Made by a program: the position numbers and the translations under genes | Notes under the pieces: generated by a model | Told to the model about the DNA's origin: nothing | The model's input: the letters and a program-made list of their open reading frames with translations, nothing else | Databases searched by the model: none | Assembly: GCA_963833885.1 (NCBI GenBank) | Contig: CAWHZU010000002.1 | Location: 193,511-257,510, forward strand | Direction of reading: 5' to 3' | Length of the DNA stretch: 64,000 bases | DNA from: JASHPR01 sp963833885 | Lineage (GTDB): Bacteria; Actinomycetota; Actinomycetes; Streptosporangiales; Streptosporangiaceae | Shown here: positions 34,060 to 41,168 of the stretch, piece by piece | Layout of the letters: each line of letters opens with the position of its first letter | Numbering within the stretch: position 1 is the stretch's first letter

Positions 34060-34704
34060 ATGGATACAGCAGTGACGGCCGTCGCTGACGCCGACCTGGA
34101 TTCCGCCGACGCGGATGGACCTAGCCCGGCCGGCGAGCCGGAGGCGGCGTCAGCTGCGTCGCTGGGTGCTCAGCTGGAGGCGGCACTGGTTGCCGCGCAA
34201 CACGGTAACCCCGACGCGTTCCGGCTCCTGTACCGCGACACCCAACCCCGGCTGCTGCGCTACCTGCACGCCCTGACCGGCGACGACGCCGAAGACATCG
34301 CCTCAGAAACCTGGCTGCACATCGCCCGCGACCTGCACACCTTCCACGGCAACCACGACGCCTTCCGCGGCTGGGCCGCCACCATCGCCCGCCACCGCGC
34401 CCTCGACCACCTGCGCCGCCACACCCGCCGCCCCCCGGCCATCCCCGTCCCCGCCGAAGACCTCGCCGGCCTCGCCGCCGCAGACGACACCGCCAGCACC
34501 GCCATCGACACCCTCACCACCACCGCCGCCATCCGCCTCATCGCCACCTTGCCCCCCGACCAAGCCGAAGCCGTGCTCCTGCGCGCCGTCCTCGGCCTGG
34601 ACGCCACCCGCGCCGCCGCCGTCCTGGGCAAACGACCCGGCGCCGTCCGCACCGCCGCCCACCGCGGCCTGCGCACCCTCGCCCGCCACCTCGACCAGCC
34701 GTGA
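34060..34704 (+). CDS. ECF-type sigma-70 factor, copy 2
   Basis: A 214-residue sigma factor whose residues from about 24 to the end are identical to copy 1 (same region 2 and region 4). It has a different N-terminus (MDTAVTAVADADLDS) and a stop directly after DQP, so it lacks the 24-residue tail of copy 1. No anti-sigma gene follows it; a gas-vesicle-type gene does. Both copies should recognise the same promoters, which is unusual so close together. Confidence 0.88.
   Translation: MDTAVTAVADADLDSADADGPSPAGEPEAASAASLGAQLEAALVAAQHGNPDAFRLLYRDTQPRLLRYLHALTGDDAEDIASETWLHIARDLHTFHGNHDAFRGWAATIARHRALDHLRRHTRRPPAIPVPAEDLAGLAAADDTASTAIDTLTTTAAIRLIATLPPDQAEAVLLRAVLGLDATRAAAVLGKRPGAVRTAAHRGLRTLARHLDQP
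34128..34698 (+). repeat. 571-bp direct repeat, copy B (sigma gene core)
   Basis: Partner of 31404-31974. The repeat boundaries fall inside both genes and there are no terminal inverted repeats or transposase, so gene conversion or a segmental duplication is more likely than a mobile element. Confidence 0.85.
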
Positions 34705-34742
34705 TCGCATCACCCTGCGACCGAAAGGGAGGACTGAGCATC

Positions 34743-35576
34743 ATGAAAAAGGGGCTGTTGTCCCAGACGCGCAAGGCCCGCAGCGGCCACGCGGCCAGAT
34801 CGGTTTTCTGCCGCTGCCGCTCGGCCGGAGCAGCCGAGCCGACGGACGGCCAGGATGCGAGCAACGTCGTCTGGGTCTACGCCGTCACCACCGAGGTCGA
34901 AACCGAGCAGCTGTCCGGCGTTACCGGCGTCGCCGGGGAGCCGGTCCGGGCGGTGACCGAAGCGGGCCTCTCCGCGGTGGTCGGCACGGTCGGCGACACC
35001 GGCCACGGCGATAGGCCGCTCACGAGGCTTCTCGTCGGCCTGACCGCGATCGAAACCGCCGGGCGCGCGCACCACCAGGTGATAGCGAGCCTGGCTGAGG
35101 ACAACCCCGTCCTGCCGGTCCGCCTGGCCACGGTTTACCCGGACGATGGAACGATCCGCAGGCAGCTCGCCGAGCGCCGCGCTGAGCTCGCGGTGGTGGT
35201 GGAATCGTTTCGCGGCACGCAGGAGTGGGGGGTGAAAGTGTATGTAGATCCATACGGCCAGCCCGTCGGGCCGCGCGTACCGGACGACATGCCTGCCCTG
35301 GAGCCACTCTGGCTTCAGGCGGAAGCGTGCGCCGAGGAGATCGGCCAGGCGCTCAGCGACATCGCCGTGGCGACCCGGCGCCGTCCCTCGCCGGACCCAC
35401 GGTTCGGCGCCGACTCGGGATGGATGGTGCTGAACGGCGCATACCTGCTCGAGACCGAGCGCGCCGACGAGTTCGCCGAGATCGTGGCGTCGGTCATCGA
35501 CGACCACGCCGCGCTCCGCGCCGACGTGACCGGCCCGTGGCCGCCGTATTCGTTCGCAGCGGGGGACGATCTGTGA
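34743..35576 (+). CDS. orphan GvpL/GvpF-type gas vesicle protein
   Basis: A 277-residue protein. A basic 35-residue lead is followed by a GvpL/GvpF domain: WVYAVTTEVE, a histidine region (AHHQVIASLAEDNPVLPVRL), and the terminal signature VTGPWPPYSFA. Such proteins take part in gas vesicle assembly, but no gvpA, gvpN, gvpK or other gas vesicle gene is present here. ATG 34743 follows GGGAGGACTG; a GTG at 34701 overlapping the sigma stop is an alternative. The link to two sigma genes suggests regulated expression or a different role. Confidence 0.85.
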   Translation: MKKGLLSQTRKARSGHAARSVFCRCRSAGAAEPTDGQDASNVVWVYAVTTEVETEQLSGVTGVAGEPVRAVTEAGLSAVVGTVGDTGHGDRPLTRLLVGLTAIETAGRAHHQVIASLAEDNPVLPVRLATVYPDDGTIRRQLAERRAELAVVVESFRGTQEWGVKVYVDPYGQPVGPRVPDDMPALEPLWLQAEACAEEIGQALSDIAVATRRRPSPDPRFGADSGWMVLNGAYLLETERADEFAEIVASVIDDHAALRADVTGPWPPYSFAAGDDL

Positions 35577-35708
35577 CCGCATCGGCCACGAGGGCCGGAC
35601 CTGGCTGCGGCCGCCCACGGAAGCGGGACCGTTCCACGGAGCGATGGCAGGGAACGGCCCCGCGCAGCCTTGATTGCACCGCATTGCCGCCCAAAAGCGG
35701 TAACGGAT

Positions 35709-35727
35709 CGCTAGCGTCCAGCTAGCG
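35709..35727. terminator. possible hairpin between convergent genes
   Basis: CGCTAGC and GCTAGCG flank a 5-base loop, between the GvpL/F stop and the carboxypeptidase stop. It is short, so this is a moderate-to-weak call. Confidence 0.4.
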
Positions 35728-35761
35728 GCGCGTTAACTCCTCGTGTCGCTTGGGCGCCTTA

Positions 35762-36745
35762 CTAGGTGCGCGGCAGACCAAAGCCCCAGTTCAGGATCTT
35801 GGTTGCGGCGACGGCACCGGTCTCCGGGCTGGTGGCCGGGCTGCCGAGGACGACGCCGATCAGGTTCAGCCCGTCCCGCGACGCCGAGAAGAGCAGGCAA
35901 TGCAGGGCGACGTTGGTGAACCCGGTCTTGATCCCGGTGGCGCCCGGGTACGTGCCGATCAGATCGTTGTCGTTGTTCCACCAGTAGGCGTGGTGCCCGG
36001 GACCCTTGTGCAGCTGGTAAAACGGCTGCGCCACGATCGAACGGAACACGGCCGACTTCATCGCAGCAATGCCCAGCGTGAGCAGGTCGGCCGGGGTGGA
36101 GAAGGTCGAGAACTCGGTGGGGTACGGCAGCCCGTCCGGGCTGGTGAAGCGCGTGTGCAGCATGCCCAGCTGCTTGGCCGTCTCGTTCATCTTGGCCAGG
36201 AACGCCGACATACCGGGGCCGTACGCCATGGCCAGCGTGTAGGCGGCGTCGCAGCCCGACGGAAGCAGCATCGCCTCGAGCAGTTCCTGCGCCGTTACCA
36301 CGTCACCGGGAATCAGGCCCGCGCTCTCCCCGCCGTACTTTGACACGTACGCGATCACGGACTTTGGCACGCGGATCTTCCGGTTCAGGTCCCCGGCGCG
36401 GATGACCACAAGCGCGGTCATCACCTTGGTGATGCTGCCCATGGGCAGTTCGGTGTTCAGGCCACGGCTCCACAGCACCGAGCCGGTACTGGCATCGGCG
36501 AGCACGGCGCCCTTGGCCTGCACCCCGGCTGGCGCACCGACGATCCGGACGGGTGGCTTCACCGATGGGGTAGCGGACGGCAACGGCCGGGCGCTTCGGG
36601 CCGCTGAGCGGGCGACCTCTGCGCCGACATTGCCGACGGTCGCCGGTGACCGCGTCGCGGAATCAGCGGCCGACCACGCGATGACCGTTGCTGCGACAAC
36701 CCCGGCTGCGATGGCGATGGCCGTCACGCGACCGGGGATGCGCAT
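35762..36745 (-). CDS. D-alanyl-D-alanine carboxypeptidase (peptidase S11)
   Basis: A 327-residue exported enzyme that trims the terminal D-Ala of peptidoglycan stem peptides. An N-terminal signal or anchor segment (VTAIAIAAGVVAATVIAWSA) precedes a linker and the S11 domain. Active-site motifs are SITK (S104, K107), SGC (163-165, where SGN is usual) and GIKTGFT. The asparagine-to-cysteine change in the second motif is seen in some actinobacterial members, and activity probably persists. It is divergent from the VOC gene. Confidence 0.9.
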   Translation of the reverse strand: MRIPGRVTAIAIAAGVVAATVIAWSAADSATRSPATVGNVGAEVARSAARSARPLPSATPSVKPPVRIVGAPAGVQAKGAVLADASTGSVLWSRGLNTELPMGSITKVMTALVVIRAGDLNRKIRVPKSVIAYVSKYGGESAGLIPGDVVTAQELLEAMLLPSGCDAAYTLAMAYGPGMSAFLAKMNETAKQLGMLHTRFTSPDGLPYPTEFSTFSTPADLLTLGIAAMKSAVFRSIVAQPFYQLHKGPGHHAYWWNNDNDLIGTYPGATGIKTGFTNVALHCLLFSASRDGLNLIGVVLGSPATSPETGAVAATKILNWGFGLPRT

Positions 36746-36872
36746 TCCGCTTCATTCCTTATCGTCAGTAAGTACTTTGCATGACACTATCGCCGCCCAT
36801 GTCGGCTGCGCGACCGCCTCCGAAGGCCCAGGCAAAGCAAATTTCTGCAGCGGGCGCGCGCATACTAATCCC

Positions 36873-37244
36873 ATGCCTGTGACCCTGCACCACGTCGTCG
36901 TGGACGCTCACGACCTGCCGAAGCTGGCTCAATTCTGGACGCAGGCGCTCGGCTGGGAGGTCCTTTCCGAGCGCGAGCGCGAGATCGTCATCGGGCCGGA
37001 TGTAAACGCGCAGGTCGGCATCTGTTTCATGCCCGTGACCGATGCGAAGACGGTCAAGAACCGAGTCCACCTGGACCTGACCACGAGCGCCGCGGACCGG
37101 GACACCGAAATCGAGCGCCTGCTCACGCTCGGTGCCCGCCGGGTGGACATCGGGCAGACCGGCAAAGAATCGTGGACGGTCCTCGCCGATCCCGAGGGAA
37201 ACGAGTTCTGCGTGATCCGGCCGAAAACCACGCTGATTGACTGA
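36873..37244 (+). CDS. VOC-family (glyoxalase-like) protein
   Basis: A 123-residue protein with a vicinal oxygen chelate fold: LHHVVVDAHDLPKLAQFWTQ, ALGWEV, NRVHLDLTT and the final LADPEGNEFCVIRP. The last motif carries the usual metal-ligand glutamate position. Members include glyoxalases, dioxygenases and resistance proteins; no substrate can be assigned. ATG 36873 begins the conserved domain and is used in place of the long frame opening at 36402. Confidence 0.87.
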   Translation: MPVTLHHVVVDAHDLPKLAQFWTQALGWEVLSEREREIVIGPDVNAQVGICFMPVTDAKTVKNRVHLDLTTSAADRDTEIERLLTLGARRVDIGQTGKESWTVLADPEGNEFCVIRPKTTLID

Positions 37245-37438
37245 TTAGACCCGGCCCCCAAGGGTTTCCCGTCCCCTGAGAGATATTCGTCTCTGTCCTG
37301 GTGTGATGGGTATGGCCTAGCCTGCCAGGTGATGCAGAGTTAGGTCCCCACACCCCTCTGCGGCCCGAGGTCAGCCCCCCGACCTCGGTGCACCATCGCG
37401 CTCTCGGAGACAGGAACAGCAAGGCCGAGTAGCGACCG

Positions 37439-37493
37439 AACGGGGCAGCGACGGGCCGCCTGCGCTGGCAGGTGTGCCCGTCGCTGCCCCGTT
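37439..37493. terminator. strong hairpin after the flavin monooxygenase gene
   Basis: AACGGGGCAGCGACGGGC (37439-37456) pairs perfectly with 37476-37493 across a 19-base loop that itself can form a small GCC-GGC stem. It directly follows the minus-strand stop. The rest of the gap (37245-37438) contains a second small stem (37365-37372 with 37381-37388) and no supported gene. Confidence 0.75.
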
Positions 37494-38959
37494 CAGCCCT
37501 GGTTGGAGAACACCATGGCCTGGTCTTTGATGCCGCGGAGCCGCAGCGCCCGGTAGTCGCGCAGGTAGCTCTGATGCACCTGCCATGGGAACCGGGAGCC
37601 CTGCTTGGGGAACCGGTGGGCCGACCGCTGCACATATCCCGAGGTGAGGCCCAGCAGCGGCCGGCCGCTGACCGAACCGTCCCTGTTGACCGGGGTGCAC
37701 TGGCGCATGCCCGTCGCCTGCATGTGGTTGAGCAGGCGGCACACGTAGTTACAGGTCAGGTCGCATTTGAGGGTCCAGGACGCGTTCGTGTACCCAACGG
37801 CTACGGCGAGGTTCGGCACGCCCTCGAGCATCATGCCCTTGTAGACCAGCTTGCTGGCGATGTCCACGGCCTCCCCGTCGACGCAGAGCTCGATCCCGCC
37901 GATGAACAGCAACTCGAGGCCGGTAGCGGTGACGATGATGTCGGCCTCAAGCTCGTCGCCGGACTTCAGCAGCAGGCCCCGTTCGGTGAACGTGTCGATG
38001 TGGTCGGTGACCACGGAGACGCTGCCGTTCCTGATCGCCTTGAACAGGTCGCCGTCGGGCGCGATGCAGAACCGCTGGTCCCACGGGTTATACCGGGGCG
38101 TGAAGTGGGTGTCGACGTCGTATCCGGCCGGCAGCTGGCGGGAGATCTGACGGCGCACCATCCGCTTGACCAGCTCCGGCCGGTGCTGGCTGAGCTGGAA
38201 GAACCCCTGGGTGGTCAGCGCCTTGAACCACCGCATTGCCGGGCCGGCCTGCCGTGGCGGCAGTATCCGGCCGACCGCCTCGGCGATCGGGTCCCTGGCC
38301 GGAAGCGGTGCGATGTAGGTGGGCGACCGCTGCACCATGGTCACGTGCCGGGCGGTCTCGGCCAGCGCGGGCGCCAGCGTCACGGCCGTCGCCCCGCTGC
38401 CGATCACGATCACGCGCTGGCCGGCGTAGCCGAGATCAGAAGGCCACGACTGCGGGTGCACAATCATGCCGCCGAACCGGTCCAGGCCGGCGAAGTCCGG
38501 CAGGTAGCCGCCGTCGTAGCGGTAGTAGCCGGTGCAGCTGAACACGAAGCCGCAGGTGATCTCCACCGTCTCGCCGGTGCCGGTGCGGCGCGCGACGACG
38601 CGCCACCGTGCCTCGCCGGTTGACCATGACGCCCGGACGACCTGGTGGTTGAGCCGGATACGGCCGTCTACTCCGGTCTCGGCCGCCGTGTCGGTGATGT
38701 ACGTCAGGATCGCGTCACCGCCCGCGATGACCTGAGCACTCTGCCATGGCCGGAAGGAATAGCCGAGGGTGAACATGTCGGAGTCGGACCGGACTCCCGG
38801 GTAGCGGAACAGATCCCAGGTCCCGCCGATCGCGTCGCGCGCCTCGAAGATGGCGTACGAGACGCGGGGGCACCGGGCCTGCAGGTAGCGGGCGGCGCCG
38901 ATGCCGGACAGGCCGGCGCCGACGATCAGGACGTCGAGGTGCTCAGGACTGCTGTTCAT
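37493..38959 (-). CDS. flavin-containing (Baeyer-Villiger type) monooxygenase
   Basis: A 488-residue FAD/NADPH enzyme. Motifs are the FAD loop VLIVGAGLSGIGAARYL, the fingerprint FGGMIVHPQSWP (pattern F-x-G-x3-H-x3-W-P), and the NADPH loop VIVIGSGATAVTLAPALA. It resembles EthA-like monooxygenases, which oxidise ketones or thioamides. ATG 38959 starts the conserved part; ten further residues are possible up to 38989. It is monocistronic and terminated by a strong hairpin. Confidence 0.92.
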   Translation of the reverse strand: MNSSPEHLDVLIVGAGLSGIGAARYLQARCPRVSYAIFEARDAIGGTWDLFRYPGVRSDSDMFTLGYSFRPWQSAQVIAGGDAILTYITDTAAETGVDGRIRLNHQVVRASWSTGEARWRVVARRTGTGETVEITCGFVFSCTGYYRYDGGYLPDFAGLDRFGGMIVHPQSWPSDLGYAGQRVIVIGSGATAVTLAPALAETARHVTMVQRSPTYIAPLPARDPIAEAVGRILPPRQAGPAMRWFKALTTQGFFQLSQHRPELVKRMVRRQISRQLPAGYDVDTHFTPRYNPWDQRFCIAPDGDLFKAIRNGSVSVVTDHIDTFTERGLLLKSGDELEADIIVTATGLELLFIGGIELCVDGEAVDIASKLVYKGMMLEGVPNLAVAVGYTNASWTLKCDLTCNYVCRLLNHMQATGMRQCTPVNRDGSVSGRPLLGLTSGYVQRSAHRFPKQGSRFPWQVHQSYLRDYRALRLRGIKDQAMVFSNQG

Positions 38960-39110
38960 CGGTCGTCTCCGCGATTGTTCCCAGCGCACTGTAAACGAAC
39001 AAGTGGGCCGCGATCGAGGCCGCGATCATCCGCTTGGCTCTCGCATCACCCTGCGCGGGTGATGTGCGGGCGGTGCCGCGGCGGTGCAATGACATTTGGA
39101 GGTGCCTGCC

Positions 39111-39314
39111 ATGACCGGATCGGCACTCGCTCCCGTTGTCATCCCCGTCGTCGCGTTCGTGTTCCTCTTCCTGTGGATCGCGCTGGTCTTCCACGCCAAC
39201 GCCCATCCCTCCGTTCACCGCCACGCGGACCAGGCCGGGCACGAAGACCGCGAAGCGACCTCGCACGAGGACGGCGCGCAGGAACGTCCGGGAGCAGACC
39301 GGCGAGCCGCTTAG
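39111..39314 (+). CDS. small single-pass membrane protein
   Basis: A 67-residue protein with one hydrophobic segment (VVIPVVAFVFLFLWIALVFH, about 8-27) and a charged, histidine-rich tail (HPSVHRHADQAGHEDREATS). ATG 39111 follows a good GGAGG at 9-base spacing. The function is unknown. Confidence 0.6.
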   Translation: MTGSALAPVVIPVVAFVFLFLWIALVFHANAHPSVHRHADQAGHEDREATSHEDGAQERPGADRRAA

Positions 39315-39368
39315 CTGACCACCGCTCGCGCTTTCCTGCCAGACGGGCAGGGCTGTTAGCGTTCTACG

Positions 39369-39734
39369 GTGGCCGAGAGCACGCCCGGCGGTTCCTGCCG
39401 GGTGCAGATGCGTGCTGACTTGACGGTCGGACGCCGGGGTGTGCGGTGGCCGTATGGCAGGTTTGTCGTTGGAGATCACGAACTCACTGTCCGCGCGTCG
39501 CTGACCGGGTGGTGGATACGCGAGCGGTCAGTGAGCAAAGACGCCGTCGGCGAGATCTCCGTGTCCAGCAGGATCGTGGTGCACCTCCCTGTCCTGCGCT
39601 GGCGGCGCGTAGAGGTTGTGCGGTTTGGCCCGGGCAGCGCGTTTGCTGACGTGCGGCTCAGGGTGCCGCGGCGCAGGCGGATAGCAGATGAGCTGCGCGG
39701 TCGCGGATATTCGGTAACCGACCCCGATCTGTGA
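39369..39734 (+). CDS. hypothetical protein, PH-like basic domain
   Basis: A 121-residue, arginine-rich protein without membrane segments. The alternating beta-like pattern (GRFVVGDHELTVRASLTGWW, then RIVVHLPVLRWRRVEVVRF) suggests a PH-like or bacterial PH2 fold. GTG 39369 is the only good start. It lies 54 bases after the small membrane protein gene and may share its transcript. No function is recognised. Confidence 0.6.
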   Translation: MAESTPGGSCRVQMRADLTVGRRGVRWPYGRFVVGDHELTVRASLTGWWIRERSVSKDAVGEISVSSRIVVHLPVLRWRRVEVVRFGPGSAFADVRLRVPRRRRIADELRGRGYSVTDPDL

Positions 39735-39997
39735 CCGGCCGGGCGCCTAGCGTCAGAAGCGCCACCCCGCAGCCAGGCACAGTCGACGAAGATCCATTAT
39801 CCGGTCATTGTTCGGGTACTCGGCGAAGTCATTCGGTAACTCATCAGGATTCCCCTAACACACACGTCACAGACGTAAACGCGGTACCGCCATCAGGCGT
39901 CCTATCCCTGAGAGAACGCGGGTATCTGGGGGCTAACGCCCGATGGCCGCGGTTGCGCTCATCGCTTCCATCGGTGTGACTTCAGGAGGAATCCCGC
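39735..39997. promoter_or_regulatory. 263-base gene-free region before the Ig-like protein
   Basis: No gene is supported. The region contains AT-richer segments around 39790-39870 and a good AGGAGG directly before ATG 39998, so it should hold the promoter and leader of the secreted protein. I could not match a riboswitch with confidence. Confidence 0.35.
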
Positions 39998-41095
39998 ATG
40001 AGACTGAACCGTGCGGCCGCGGACGGCGCGCAGACGGCGGGGGTCGCTCGCCGTCGCCTCGGCTCTGGCGCCATCCGCGTGCTGTCCGTAACCGCCGTAG
40101 CCGCAGCGACGTGCAGCCTGTGGGCGGGCGCCGCATCCGCGGCGACCGCACACACGACCAAGCACGCGACGAAGACCAGCGTGTCTGTCAGCCCCAAGAC
40201 CGCGTTCGTCGATGAGGTCGTGAAGCTGTCGGCCAAGGTGTCCGGTGGCAAGACGCCGGCCGGAAAGTTCACGTTCAAGATCAACGGTCACAAGATCTGC
40301 TCCGTGCGGCTCTCCCGTGGCAAGGCGTCCTGCCGCGTGATCTCGACAGAGCCTGGCACGTTCAATGTGCGCGGTTTCTACGCCGGCAACGCCACTCACA
40401 AGGCCTCGTCGTCGGGCGTGGCCAAGCTGAAGGAAATCCGCGCGAACACCACCACGAAGATCACAAACGCCAATGACGGCACCGTTGACGTCGGTAAGCC
40501 CTTCACCTTCCACGTGACCGTGACGTCACAGGCCGGCGCGCCGGCCGCGAACGGGAGCGTGAAGGTCGCGCCGACCGCTCCGGCGGGACTGCCGGCCGCG
40601 TTCTCCTGCACCGCCAAGGTGACGAACGGCAAGGGGTCGTGCACCATCACCCCGCCCGAGTACGGGATCGATGACTTCGCCGCCACCTTCGCGCGCAACG
40701 CCGCGGACAAGGCCTCGTCCTACGCCGGCCCGTACGCCCTTGCCGTCATGAACACCACCACCACCACGGTCGTCGTGAACTCGGCCACCACGGGCGCCAT
40801 CTCAGTGACCGCGGACGTGGACGCCATGGGCGCGAACATTGACGAGAACAACGGCGGCATCGGCTCGGTGACGTTCTACGTCGGCACGAACGCAGGCAAC
40901 CTGGCGGCGATTCCTGAGTGCGCGGGCATGCTGCTGACCGGTTTCACGGCCCCCAACAACACGGTCACCTGCACAGGCAGCGCGACTCTCAACGCGCTGA
41001 AGAAGGGCGGCTCGTACCTCGTGGCCGCCGTGTACTCCGGTGACCCGGTCAACGAGCCGTCGACTTCGGCCAACGTCGGCCTCGACCCGAGCTGA
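39998..41095 (+). CDS. secreted Ig-like repeat protein
   Basis: A 365-residue exported protein. The signal peptide (VLSVTAVAAATCSLWAGAAS, followed by ASAAT) is cleaved at about residue 50. The mature part has three bacterial Ig-like domains of the Big_3_5 type: TKTSVSVSPKTAFVDEVVKL with VRGFYAGNATHKAS, then TTTKITNANDGTVDVGKP, then TTTTVVVNSATTGAISVTAD with VAAVYSGDPVNEPSTS. The domains carry paired cysteines. It is probably a cell-surface or matrix protein. Confidence 0.85.
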   Translation: MRLNRAAADGAQTAGVARRRLGSGAIRVLSVTAVAAATCSLWAGAASAATAHTTKHATKTSVSVSPKTAFVDEVVKLSAKVSGGKTPAGKFTFKINGHKICSVRLSRGKASCRVISTEPGTFNVRGFYAGNATHKASSSGVAKLKEIRANTTTKITNANDGTVDVGKPFTFHVTVTSQAGAPAANGSVKVAPTAPAGLPAAFSCTAKVTNGKGSCTITPPEYGIDDFAATFARNAADKASSYAGPYALAVMNTTTTTVVVNSATTGAISVTADVDAMGANIDENNGGIGSVTFYVGTNAGNLAAIPECAGMLLTGFTAPNNTVTCTGSATLNALKKGGSYLVAAVYSGDPVNEPSTSANVGLDPS

Positions 41096-41121
41096 CAAAA
41101 ACCAGCGCCGGTTAGGGAGAA

Positions 41122-41167
41122 CGAGCGCCGGGCCATCCCCTGGGGGAGGGGGATGGCCCGGCGCTCG
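41122..41167. terminator. bidirectional terminator hairpin
   Basis: A perfect 19-base stem (41122-41140 with 41149-41167, half-site CGAGCGCCGGGCCATCCCC) and 8-base loop, in the gap between two convergent stop codons. It is one of the strongest hairpins in the window. Confidence 0.85.
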
Positions 41168-41168
41168 G

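Noticed and set aside
31404..34698. Insertion sequence or composite transposon
   Set aside because: The identical blocks lie inside sigma genes; no transposase, terminal inverted repeats or target duplications are visible.
37245..37438. Riboswitch or small RNA in the VOC/monooxygenase gap
   Set aside because: Stems can be drawn, but both flanking genes converge here, so there is no downstream gene to control and no known riboswitch core was recognised.
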